From: CAVUCE01 sp963739985
Lineage (GTDB): Bacteria; Bacteroidota; Ignavibacteria; Ignavibacteriales; Ignavibacteriaceae
Direction: 5' to 3'
Assembly: GCA_963739985.1 (NCBI GenBank)
Contig: CAVUCE010000021.1
Location: 124,001-188,000, forward strand
Length of the DNA stretch: 64,000 bases
Shown here: positions 7,225 to 17,149 of the stretch, piece after piece
Layout: each line of letters opens with the position of its first letter
Numbering within the stretch: the stretch's first letter is position 1
Made by a program: the position numbers and the translations under genes
The notes under the pieces: model-generated
What the model was told of the DNA's origin: nothing
The model's database searches: none
The model's input: the letters and a program-made list of their open reading frames with translations, nothing else

Positions 7225-10067
7225 ATGAAGCATTCAAAAATTCTTCTCATCGCAATTTTTTCCATTTTCGCATCAAGCTTTTCTTTTCCTCAGTATAAAA
7301 CTCAAGGCAACCAGAAAGATATTAAGCAAGTAATACTTAATTCAAATGATATAACAACAGTTCTTTTTAATTACGGCTCTATCGGCAAACCAAATTATTT
7401 AAGTAATATTGCCGACTTAGCTTGGCATGGGTTAGGATATATGTTTGAATTCGGGCCAATTGCAGCTGCGGAAGTTGTTAATGATAAGGGAGATACTTTA
7501 CATATAACGGATGATTCTTTTCTTCTGCCAGGCCAGGGCACTTACAGTCCGGATGGCACTCAAAAATGGGGATGGCTGCCGGATTCCGGTTATGCAAATC
7601 CAAACCAGAATGAAATTGCAACAAAGAATAATCCCGGTTCATGGGCGAGTAGCTGGAGCGAATGGCCTGAATTTGATGGCGATACTGCACTCAATGCTTT
7701 AAATGAAGCTTATTTTGTTATGGATGATTATTCAAACCAGAAATTTGATTATTATCCGTTTCCCTCTGATTCATCAAAAAGAGGTTTAGGACTTAAAGTT
7801 GCTGTTAAGATTTTTCAATTCGGCGGTGCATTGAAAGACGCTATAATTATTAAGTATAAAATTACAAATGAAAGTCCGAAAGATTTAAATAAAATTTATT
7901 GGGGATTTCAAGGCGATCCGCATATAGGCGGTTCTGCTGATTATGCAGATGATCGTGCTCATGTTTATTTTAATAATAATGCTTCTGATCCCAACTCATA
8001 CGCTAACAACACAATTTATATGTGGGATAATGATATGAAAGGTATGGGGGGATTAGTTCCCGGCTATTTAGGATTTAAATTTCTGGAAACTCCTGATAAT
8101 ATAGGTTTGGGCTCTCTTCATTTAGCTCCTTATACTAATTCTTTACCAAGTGTACCAAAGAACTCCGATTTAATGTGGAAGTGGTTAAGCGGAAATATTG
8201 ATACTACAAATATGCTTTTTAACCAACCCGGCGATAATATTGTTAATTTTGGGACTAAACAATTTAGCTTAAATACAGGGCAATCAACTTATGTTACGTT
8301 AGCTATTTTTCTATCTCCTACATATCATGAAATGCTTCAGAGCTCTGTTAATTTATATTGGGATCACAACTGGCCATATATCACTTCAAATCCCGGATCA
8401 AACGGCGGAAATAAAAATTATACAGTCGGTTCTGTAACCCCTAACTCGGGAGAAAATAGCGGCAATGTAAATGTAGAATGGAATTATACGGGAAGCGATG
8501 CAAACGCAAAAGCCGTTATAGAATATTCTTCGGATTTAGGAAAAAACTGGAACGTACTTGCTTCTGATGTAGATGCATCATCAAACAAATATGAGTGGAA
8601 TACAGAAAATTACAAAGACGGTGTAAATTATTTATTGAGAGTTATAGCTTATAATTCCACTGATAAAAGACAAAATTATTATTCGGTCGGCAGCGCAAGA
8701 TTTACAATTAACAATAGTATGAACGCGCAGCCTGAATTAAAATTATTTTCACAATTAAAAGATTCTACATTTACAAAAAGTAATATTGATTTATCATGGT
8801 TATCCGAAGATGCGGATAATGCGAATTTGAATATCAAGCTTTCTTATGCTTTCAGTGAAGGCGGAGCTTATACTCAATTTTTGGATAGTACTTTTACAGA
8901 CGGAAATAATAATTATTCGTGGAATATTAAAAGCATGCCTAACAGCAGTAATTACTTTTTAAAAATTTCCGCTTCAGATGGAAATACAGATACCACTTTA
9001 GTTGAAGGACCATTTTCCATCAATTATTTAATCTCGAATAATGCTGTAAATAATATGGTTCATATAAACGGTCACGCTACAGCAGATTTCAATATTCAAG
9101 TAGTTGATTCGACTAAAATTAACTTCAGATACTTATCAAATTACATTCAATGATGATAATTCTTCTGCTAAAAACATATTCCATTGTTGATTATACATTA
9201 GGCAAAACAATTTTTTCAAATCTCCCATTATCGAATAATACCTCTACTCCTGAATTCGACGGAATAAAATTATCAATTACAGATTATCAGACAGGATTAA
9301 ATGCTGCTAAAACTACTTTTAATAATAGCGCGTTAAATTCTACTGATTCTGTGTTCTTCCCGCCTGAAGTTGGAAATCCCAAAGTTGCAGCGGCTTTAGA
9401 TTGGAATATAGTTTTCAATGATATGGATACTACAACTTCCGGAGATTATGTCTATCCTGCAGATACTGCCATAACTAATTTAGGCAACGTAAAAATTATA
9501 ACTCCATTTAAGATTATTAATGTTACAGATAGTACTAAAGGCGAGTATTTATTATTTGTGAAAAACGGAACACAAAACTTATCTAAATGGAATGATAATG
9601 AAAAAATTCTTTTACGTCCTTTAAACGCAACAGGTGCAACAACAAGTTATCAAGTTAATTTTGATTTTAGTTCCGGTCAAATGCCGGGAGCAGGCGATAC
9701 TTTACATGTAGTTACTAATAAAACTATAACTTCAAACGATGAATTTCGTTTTGCAATGGGTACAAATGATGTTATAACCGGTGTTGAAGAAAAAGAAATT
9801 CCAAGCGTTTATTCATTAAGCCAAAATTATCCAAATCCTTTTAATCCGACAACAACTATAAATTACCAAATTCAAAAAGCGGGATTTGTTAGCATTAAAG
9901 TTTATAATATTCTCGGACAGCAAGTTGCAAATCTTGTAAACGAAATGAAAAACCCGGGTAAATACAATGTAAGCTTCAAAGGCTCTAACTTGGCAAGCGG
10001 AATTTACATTTACAGATTAACTGTTAATAATTATATCTCAGTTAAAAAAATGCAATTGATTAAGTAA
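7225..10067 (+). CDS. Large secreted T9SS cargo protein with Ig/Fn3-like domains (frameshifted)
   Basis: Exported surface or extracellular protein of about 945 residues with no recognised catalytic domain. It starts with a signal peptide (MKHSKILLIAIFSIFASSFSFPQ). The N-terminal ~390 residues are unassigned. They are followed by repeated Ig/Fn3-like units (GNVNVEWNYTG..ANAKAVIEYSSD and INLSWLSEDADNAN-type) and a C-terminal T9SS type A domain (YPNPFNPTTTINYQI..ASGIYIYRL). The first frame ends at 9153, but conserved-looking sequence continues as DTYQITFNDDNSSAK and then TYSIVDYTLGKT. This implies two single-base shifts near 9128 and 9172, the second in an A-run. The C-terminal part in its own frame is about 9173-10067. 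Function unknown. Confidence 0.75.
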
Positions 10068-10078
10068 GAATATTTAAA

Positions 10079-10112
10079 GCCGGAATCGATTTTACTTCGG
10101 TTCCGGCATTTT
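10079..10112 (+). terminator. Rho-independent terminator after the T9SS cargo gene
   Basis: GCCGGAA (10079-10085) pairs with TTCCGGC (10101-10107), followed by ATTTTTC. It lies 12 bases after the stop codon at 10067. Confidence 0.8.
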
Positions 10113-10181
10113 TCATCTCGCATATTTTTCATATCTTCATTGCAATATTTCAAAAACAAAAATTACTAAAGCGGATTTATT

Positions 10182-10956
10182 ATGAAAAACAATTTCACTT
10201 CCGGTATTATTATCTTTTTTCTGTTTGTATCATCAATAAACTTTGCACAGCAAAAAAACACAAAAACAGTCTATCAAACAGCGCCGATTATTTCTTTAAT
10301 AAAGGGAGTAATGAATGATAATGTTACTCTTAGCGAAGTAAAAAAACATGGGGATTTTGGGCTCGGTACTTTTAACGGTGTTGACGGTGAAATGATTGAA
10401 TTAAATGGTATTATATATCGCATTGGAAATACCGGTAAAGCGGAAATACCACCGGATACTACAAAAACACCGTTCGCTGCTGTTGTGAATTTCAAAGCGG
10501 ATAAAACGATTGAAATAAATGATACTTTAAATTTTAAACAAATTAATGAACTAATAGATAAATCTCTGCCTTCGTTGAATAATATATACGCTATTAAAAT
10601 TACAGGCACTTTTAAAGCTGTTAAAACAAGAAGTGAATTTAAACAAACGAAACCTTACAATAATTTAGGTGATGTATTAAAACATCAAGTGGTTTTTAAT
10701 TTGGGAAAAGTACAAGGTACTATGGTAGGATTTAGATTCCCGAAATATTTGAATAATGTTAATGTTTCCGGGTTATCATTTCCATTTCTTAACAAGTGAT
10801 AAAAAAGCCGGGGGGCATGCATTGGGTTTTGTTACACAGAATGTAAAAATTGAAATAGAGTATATAAATAATTTAGAAATGCGCAGCCCCGGAACAGAAG
10901 ACTTTGAAAATACGGGTTTTATTAAAGGTCAAACAGAGAAAGAAAGTAGTTTATAA
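10182..10956 (+). CDS. budA: Alpha-acetolactate decarboxylase, exported (one frameshift)
   Basis: Converts 2-acetolactate to acetoin. Family signatures are GDFGLGTFNGVDGEMIELNG, then GTMVGFRFPKYLNNVNV and PGYHFHFLTSDKKAGGHALGF. The last contains the HxH..H zinc ligands. The frame breaks at a TTT run near 10764: one extra T turns NVNVPGYHFHF into a stop at 10799, and the remaining ~60 residues including all zinc ligands continue in the next frame to 10956. The N-terminus has a clear signal peptide (SGIIIFFLFVSSINFAQQ), so the enzyme is expected outside the cytoplasm. No acetolactate synthase gene is next to it. An indel artefact is likely because both halves are well conserved. Confidence 0.85.
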
Positions 10957-11080
10957 AATTAGTTCATAACTATCTGAAAGTTATGGAAACTAATAGTTCC
11001 CATAGTTTTATTATTCTTCAATAAAAATATTTACTCTTTAAATAAATAATTTCCTTTATTCACATATTCTGCAAAATGTC

Positions 11081-11412
11081 CCTTTACTTTTCTTAGCGTA
11101 ACCCGACTGAGCCGGACATGAAAAAGTAACAAAAGAATCATGCACCTAAAAAAGGAACATTACTTTACTTTTGTCTTGACACAAAAGTAACAAAAAGTCA
11201 AGACTGCAAAATAATTGCTAAAATTTATCTCATTCCGTTACGAAGAATGATGAACCACTTTGCACAAAGAGATAGGTCTATTTATATTAGTTTTTAACGT
11301 TCAAACATTCTTCATTTAACCTGCCTGCTGCAGGCAAGCATTTCATTACGGTAAATTGTTTTAACGCAATTCTTTTGAGGTCAGGTTAAACAGGGCGAAT
11401 TTCTTTTTAGGT
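11081..11412 (-). repeat. Interspersed non-coding repeat, copy 1
   Basis: Read on the minus strand this stretch starts GCACCTAAAAAGAAATT, contains TAACGGAATGAGATAAATTTTAGCAATT, and ends TGCATGATTCTTTTGTTAC. The same blocks in the same order occur on the plus strand at about 16891-17068. Internal hairpins include CTTTTGT..ACAAAAG (about 11168-11187) and TGCCTGC/GCAGGCA near 11322-11336. No protein is plausible in it. It looks like a mobile or domesticated non-coding element. Confidence 0.65.
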
Positions 11413-11628
11413 GCGATCTGCAGACGAATCAATACATTTTATAATCAATAATACGCTCATTTCAATTGCTTATATTATGAACTTATTTTCCTTGAAAGAC
11501 CAATAAAATCTAAAGTTATAGTCTGTTTACGAATTTTTTAATATGTTCTTTTAAGAATTTCTAATTGAAATGAAATTAGTGTGGAACATACAATCTTGTT
11601 TATTCTAATAAATTATGATTATGTAACC

Positions 11629-11771
11629 AGAGGCTGTCTCATAAAGAAAAATTTATCATGGTGAACTTTGCCAACGACATTCCTTTGGAAGATTCAGCAT
11701 CTGTTTTTAATTGAATTTCAATGTTTTAGATTCCGGGTCAAGCCCGGAATGACAGTTTTGAGACAGCTTCT
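11629..11771. mobile_element. MITE-like element, 143 bp
   Basis: The ends are inverted repeats: AGAGGCTGTCTCATAA at 11629-11644 against the complement of TTTTGAGACAGCTTCT at 11756-11771 (AGAAGCTGTCTCAAAA). Inside is a perfect dyad, ATTCCGGG/CCCGGAAT, at 11730-11750. There is no ORF. A short relative with the same layout lies at 5018-5074. I saw no clear target-site duplication. Confidence 0.6.
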
Positions 11772-11789
11772 AAATTATTATTAATTTTT

Positions 11790-12371
11790 TTATGCGGATT
11801 TTAACTCTTCAATTTCTTTTTCGGAAAGCTCTCTGACTTTGCCTGCTGGTAAATCGCCCAGCAAAATATTTTTTATCCTTACTCGAACTAATCTAAGAGT
11901 CGGGTATCCGATAGCTGCCGTCATTCTTCTAACTTGCCTGTTTCTTCCTTCACAAATAGTAAGGCTTATCCAGCAATCCCTAACGGTTTTTCTTTCCCGG
12001 ATGGGCGGAATTCTTAAAGAAAAACCTGGATCAAGAAGAAGTCCAGATTTTGCCGGCAACGTTTTCCTTCCTTGTATTTCAACTCCGCAATTTAATTTCT
12101 GCAGATCATCCATAGAAGGAATTCCTTCCACCTGGATGTAATATTCTCTTTCGTGTTTGTTTTCAGGATTTAATAAATTGTCGGTTAATTTCTTATCGTT
12201 TGTAAGAAGCAATAGTCCCTCGCTGTCTAAATCCAGCCTTCCAACCGGATAAACATCCTTTGGAAAATTATCAAGATCCGCTAATGTTTTTCTTCCTTTT
12301 TTGTCGGTAAATTGGGAAAGTACACCAAATGGTTTGTGGATAGCATAATATTTGAACTTATTTAGGGACAT
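11790..12371 (-). CDS. rluE: RluE/RluB-type 23S rRNA pseudouridine synthase
   Basis: Isomerises a uridine of large-subunit rRNA to pseudouridine. At 193 residues it lacks the N-terminal S4 domain, as RluE does. It starts YYAIHKPFGVLSQF and has the catalytic-aspartate motif GRLDLDSEGLLLL (about residues 43-55). It also has EREYYIQVEG and the RNRQVRRMTAAIGYPTLRLVRV block of the RsuA/RluB/E/F group. Its start overlaps the 3' end of the decayed glycosyltransferase gene upstream by about 14 bases (TATGTCCCTAAATAAG). The exact target base is inferred from the family. Confidence 0.88.
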   Translation of the reverse strand: MSLNKFKYYAIHKPFGVLSQFTDKKGRKTLADLDNFPKDVYPVGRLDLDSEGLLLLTNDKKLTDNLLNPENKHEREYYIQVEGIPSMDDLQKLNCGVEIQGRKTLPAKSGLLLDPGFSLRIPPIRERKTVRDCWISLTICEGRNRQVRRMTAAIGYPTLRLVRVRIKNILLGDLPAGKVRELSEKEIEELKSA

Positions 12372-13008
12372 AATTATTAGTTATACTATCCGGGGAATCT
12401 CGGTGATAAATGTAAGATTGATAATCTATTTTTGCTACGTTAAATTTTTGTTTTGCTCGATTAAGAAAGTCGGAGTCTTCACTGTATTCTAAATTGCGGA
12501 ATCCGTTTAAGTCCAGGAAAACTTTTCTTTTTCCGAAAAAAGTTCCGCCAATTGTGCATTCAGAAAGATGAATAAATTTGGATGGGATTATTTTTATCCG
12601 GCACAAATTCGTTGCCAATTATTCTTAACTCCGCCATGTATTAGATCAAACTGGCTGATTATTATACAGATATTTAATTCTAGTTTCAAGATGATCCTTC
12701 GAATATTCATCATCACTGTCGATGAATGTGATATAGCTTCCGATTGAAGCACCAATACCTCTGATTTCTAGCTAACGGAAGTTTTTGATTTTCCTGATCT
12801 ATCACTTTAATCTTTTTATATTCCTTTTCAGAATTTACGTAGATATATTTAATGAATTATCATTGCTGCCGTCATTAATTGCTATTAGTTCCCAGTTCTT
12901 AAAAGTTTGTTCAAGTAATGAGTTTATAGACCGGCTTAACAAATTGTCTCTGTTATAAACCGCCAAAATAACCGATACTTGGGGCTGGTCAATAAAAGAA
13001 TTTGCCAC
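12358..13008 (-). pseudogene. Family 2 glycosyltransferase, degraded
   Basis: Read on the minus strand from a GTG at 13008 with ribosome site AAGGAAAA, the sequence encodes PQVSVILAVYNRDNLLSRSI and LIAINDGSNDNS, the classic GT2 N-terminus. Frame changes then follow, through YVNSEKEYKKIKVI, LPLARN, GSYITFIDSDDE (the DxD-containing block) and finally an open stretch of 86 codons (12358-12618). At least four frame changes and internal stops occur in ~650 bases, far more than in any neighbour. The protein would have been about 215 residues, shorter than most GT2 enzymes. I regard it as a real pseudogene, unlike the single-shift genes elsewhere. Confidence 0.75.
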
Positions 13009-13286
13009 TAATTTTCCTTTTTCTGTATAAAACTAATAAAAAAACATTATTAAAATTCGGATCGTTCCGAATATTTTAGACTAATCGACCGATAATTGTC
13101 AGATTAACTTAGATAAAACAAATACTTCCTGAAAACCAAGCTTTTGGTAAACGTACTATTACTTTTCAATTATTAGCAATATTAGTTATCTTACCACGCT
13201 AAAAATATGGCTTGTCAGTCTTAGTTCGATCATTTAATTTTTATTATTAAAAATCGGTTAAAGAATTTAATATAAGGAAAAGATAA

Positions 13287-13511
13287 ATGTCGTATAGAGA
13301 TCAAAAAAAATATTTGGAAGTTCTAAAAAAGTACGAGCGTAAATTCGATAGACGTGAGTTGGAGGACTATAAAATTTTTCTGAAAATGCAGAAAGATGAT
13401 GAGGACTTTGATTCCGTATCTTTGAATAAGTTAAAAGAATTGTACGATAAATATTATGAGCCCGCTGATAAAAGCAAGTTTGATGCTTTGTTTAAAAAAC
13501 CGGAAGAATAA
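13287..13511 (+). CDS. Small charged hypothetical protein
   Basis: A 74-residue, highly charged, predicted helical protein (MSYRDQKKYLEVLKKYERKF...) with no signal peptide or membrane segment. The ribosome binding site AAGGAAAAG precedes the ATG at good distance, and codon use looks like that of its neighbours, so I accept it as a gene. I do not recognise a family. Confidence 0.6.
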   Translation: MSYRDQKKYLEVLKKYERKFDRRELEDYKIFLKMQKDDEDFDSVSLNKLKELYDKYYEPADKSKFDALFKKPEE

Positions 13512-13705
13512 TAGATTTTAAGAAGTGATTTTTAAGCGTCATTTCTATTGAGTTAAAATCCGATAAAATTTAATCTGCCGCATATTTCTTTATGCATTAT
13601 TTATATTTAAATGTAACTGATGAATAAATCGGTGAAGATAAATTCTGCTGTATCATTTTCGGCTATACTAATATAATTAATATTGTTTTCAGATTTGAGG
13701 AAATA

Positions 13706-16686
13706 ATGGACTATAAACTTCTCAAAAGACTAATTGGAATTTTAGTCTTATTAATTTCGGCGTTTGTTTTATTTTCAACAGTTCAGCCATCGGTTTCATT
13801 CTGGGATTGCGGTGAATTTACGGCAGCGGCTTATTATTTACAGGTTCCACATCCTCCGGGTTCGCCTTTCTTTACAATACTTGGAAGAATTTTCGCAATG
13901 ATTCCGTTTGTAACAAATATTGCGCTTCGTGTAAATACAATTTCTGTTTTAACATCTGCATTTTCCGTCTTTTTTCTTTATCTGATTGCAGTAAAATTGA
14001 TAGAAAATTATCGCGGTAAAAAGCCGCAAAATATACTTGACGCACTGGTTACATATATTTCAGCGGCAGTGGGGGCTCTTTCATTTTCTTTTAGCGATAC
14101 TTTTTGGTTTAACGGAGTTGAAGCCGAAGTTTATGCAACGAGTACATTTCTCTTCGCTGCAATTACTTATTTGATGATTCGTTGGTATGAGAGAGCAGAT
14201 AACAAAGATAACGAGAAATACATTTTAATGATTGCTTTTCTGATTGGTATTTCTACAGGCGTTCATTTGATGAGCGTACTTGCAATGGTCTCGGTAGTAA
14301 TGATTATTATTTTTAGAAAATATGTTGATGACGAGGCAGCTCTTAAGAAATCTAGTTATATATTTTTAGCTCATGTAGCACTTGTATTGATAATTGCATT
14401 TATACTTTGGGCGGGACAAACAGGAAATATCCCGCCTTCCCAAGCAGAATATCAAGATTTTGATTCCAAATTTAAACTAATTATCGGCGGTGTAAGTATT
14501 CTTTTTATCGCCGTATTTAGGAAAAAACTTCTTAATCGTAATTCTATTTATCTTCCTCTTATTATAGGCGGAATTGCTTTGTTTGTTACTTATCCCGGAG
14601 TTGTAAAAATCCTACCAGGAATCATGACTTCAATTGCTGCAGATAATATTCCGGTTGCTTTGTTGATACTCGCGGTTATTTTCGGCGGATTGGGATATGC
14701 AGTTTACTATTCCACTAAGACGAACAAACCCACAATGCATTTAGTATCTATGTCTCTGCTTTTTATTCTTCTTGGTTTTACATCTTACACGATGATCATT
14801 ATTCGATCAAATCAGAATCCGCCAATGAATGAGAATGAGCCAAATGATTTTTCTGAATTGGTTTCTTATCTAAATAGAGAGCAGTACGGGGATTTTCCAA
14901 TATTCAAAAGAAGATTTGCAACCGATCCTGCACAACGTGGAGTTTACACAAATTACTCAAGCGACCTCGATTTTTTCTGGCGATATCAAATGAACCAGAT
15001 GATGACAAGATATTGGTTGTGGAATTATGCAGGAAGGGAAAGCTGGAAACAAGACGCGGGTGCAGACGTAAAACCGTTCAACAATATTGTTGAACCGATT
15101 GGTAAAATTTTCAACATAGATTTTAACGGTTTAATAGGAAATTCGCTATATGGAATTCCATTCTTAATCGGACTCTTCGGAATTTATTTCCATTTTAGAA
15201 AAGATTGGAAAATGGCCGCGATTTTTATGGTTTTATTTATCTTTATGGGATATCTTACTGCCTTCTATCAGAATCAACAGCAACCACAACCAAGGGAACG
15301 CGATTACTTTTACGTCGGCGCGTTTTTCGTCTATTCAATTTGGATTGCGATTGGTTTACGTGGATTGATAGGCTTGCTTCAAGAAAAAATTAACCGAGTT
15401 AGTTTTAGAAATGCCGCCGTTGTAACAACATTGGTGCTTGGAATTGCGTTTATTCCCGTAAGAATGTTGGAGGCTAATTATTATACTCACGACAGATCTA
15501 AGAATTGGGTTCCGTGGGATTATTCTTATAACATGCTTCAAAGCTGCGCTCCTAACGCAATATTTGTTTACAAACGGAGATAACGATACTTTTCCGCTTT
15601 GGTATTTGCAAGATGTTGAAGGCGTAAGAAGAGATGTTAAGATTGCTAACTTAAGTCTTCTTAACACTCCATGGTATATTATGCAATTAAAACATAATGA
15701 TCCTTATAAAACAGGAACTATCGATGTTTCACTTACCGGATGATCAAATAGAAAACATCGGACCGATGCAATGGGAGCCTAGAGATGTTACCATTCCTTA
15801 TCCGGGCGGTGAAAACAAACTTCCTGCGGATATGTTAAAGCAGTATGATATTTCCGATTCGGCTGCAATTGTTTCTGGGGGAATTACTTTCAGAATGAAC
15901 AATACAATTAGTTATGGAAATGTAAAGGGAATTAGAGTTCAGGATATCCTAGCTAAAAATATAATTGAAAATAATTTGTGGAAGCGACCAATTTATTTTG
16001 CAGTAACGTGCTCAGATGCCAGCAAAATTGGTCTTGATGAGTATCTGCGTTTAGAGGGAATGGCTTCCAGAGTAGTTCCTATTAGAGCAAAAAGGGGAAA
16101 TGAATTTATTGATGAAAGTATAATGAGGAATCAACTTTTAAATGTGAATCCGGGGTACAGCAAATCATATAAACCGGGATTTAAGTTTAGAGGTTTAGAT
16201 AATCCTAATATTTTTTATGATGACACTCAGGATAGAATGTTGCAAAATTATCGCCATGCCTATATTAAGCTTGCGGTTTATTACTTAAATAGCGATAAAA
16301 AAGATATGGTTGCCAAGACTCTTGATATGATGGAGAAAAAAATACCTTATAATGTAGTTCATATGGATAAAGGAATACTTTTTGAAATTGGTAGTATTTA
16401 TTACCGTGTTGGCGCTATGAAGCAGTACTTTAAATATGCATCGGAAATTGAGGAATTAGCCCTGAAAGATCTTGAGAAAAATCCTGGCGACGTTCAGTCA
16501 TATTACAATCCTTACCGATTATTGAATGAGACATACCAAAATATTGGGGATTATAAGAAATTACTTTGGTTGTGGAAAAAATTAAAAACGTTATATCCGG
16601 ATGATCCAAATGTTAACGCAAATGTTTTAAAATTTGAGCGATTGGCAAAGCAGCAAACTAATTCTGCAGACAGTTTGAAAAAGTAA
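13706..16686 (+). CDS. DUF2723 / TMEM260-like membrane glycosyltransferase (two frameshifts)
   Basis: Large polytopic membrane protein of the DUF2723 family (PF11028), related to TMEM260-type protein O-mannosyltransferases (GT117). The signature is at the N-terminus: VQPSVSFWDCGEFTAAAYYL then VPHPPGSPFF. About ten membrane helices follow to about residue 590, then a soluble C-terminal part with helical, TPR-like repeats (QDRMLQNYRHAYIKLAVYYL...). The frame shifts by one base near 15563 (ATATTTG run) and again near 15736. Between them the middle frame reads FTNGDNDTFPLWYLQDVEG. Ignoring the shifts gives a continuous protein of about 990 residues. Two single-base sequence errors are more likely than decay. 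Substrate inferred only from the family. Confidence 0.8.
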
Positions 16687-16742
16687 AAGATCATATTTAG
16701 TTCAGTACCATTTATATTAGTTACGAAAAAAAATGTGATTCC

Positions 16743-16829
16743 GGTTTCATCGTAAGATGAAGACCGAAATTTGTAAGCAGATTTGGTATATAAATGCGAC
16801 CTTTAAGGTTTTTCATAACCTTCAAGGTC
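16743..16829. terminator. Two hairpins after the DUF2723 gene
   Basis: First hairpin: CCGGTTTCATC against GATGAAGACCG with a GTAA loop (about 16741-16768). Second: GACCTTTAAGGTT (16798-16810) against AACCTTCAAGGTC (16817-16829), 12 of 13 pairs. Neither has a strong T-tract. They probably end transcription of the upstream gene. Confidence 0.5.
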
Positions 16830-16890
16830 TAGAAAAATTATTTTATGATTTTATTTATAAACATGGAAGAACAACCTTTTAAAATTAACC

Positions 16891-17068
16891 GCACCTAAAA
16901 AGAATTGTGGAAAGGAAATTGATGAAGCGCAGTGTGAAAATAAATTTTGTTTGAGTCCCGATGAAATCGGGGCGAGTTTATTTATTTTAACGGAGCGAAA
17001 TTTAATTTCTAGCAATTTTTTTTCAGTGCATGATTCTTTGGGTACTTTTCTTACGATAAGAAAAGTAC
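16891..17068 (+). repeat. Interspersed non-coding repeat, copy 2
   Basis: Plus-strand copy of the element at 11081-11412. It shares GCACCTAAAAAGAATT, TAACGGAGCGAAATTTAATT..TAGCAATT and TGCATGATTCTTTG..TACTTTTCTTA in the same order, but is about half as long. A CCCGAT/ATCGGG hairpin sits near 16956. An open frame on the complementary strand is incidental to the repeat. Confidence 0.65.
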
Positions 17069-17149
17069 AATCACAGAATCTCAATTATTACCTCCATCTT
17101 TCTTATATTTGCTGAGTATCTTTAAAAGTAAATCAATCAATAATTTAAA

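Noticed and set aside
10274..10609. Minus-strand open frame of 111 codons
   Set aside because: It lies fully inside budA, whose motifs are clear on the plus strand.
16851..17084. Minus-strand open frame of 77 codons
   Set aside because: It covers interspersed repeat copy 2; no ribosome site, no family pattern, and the other copy is not open in the same frame.
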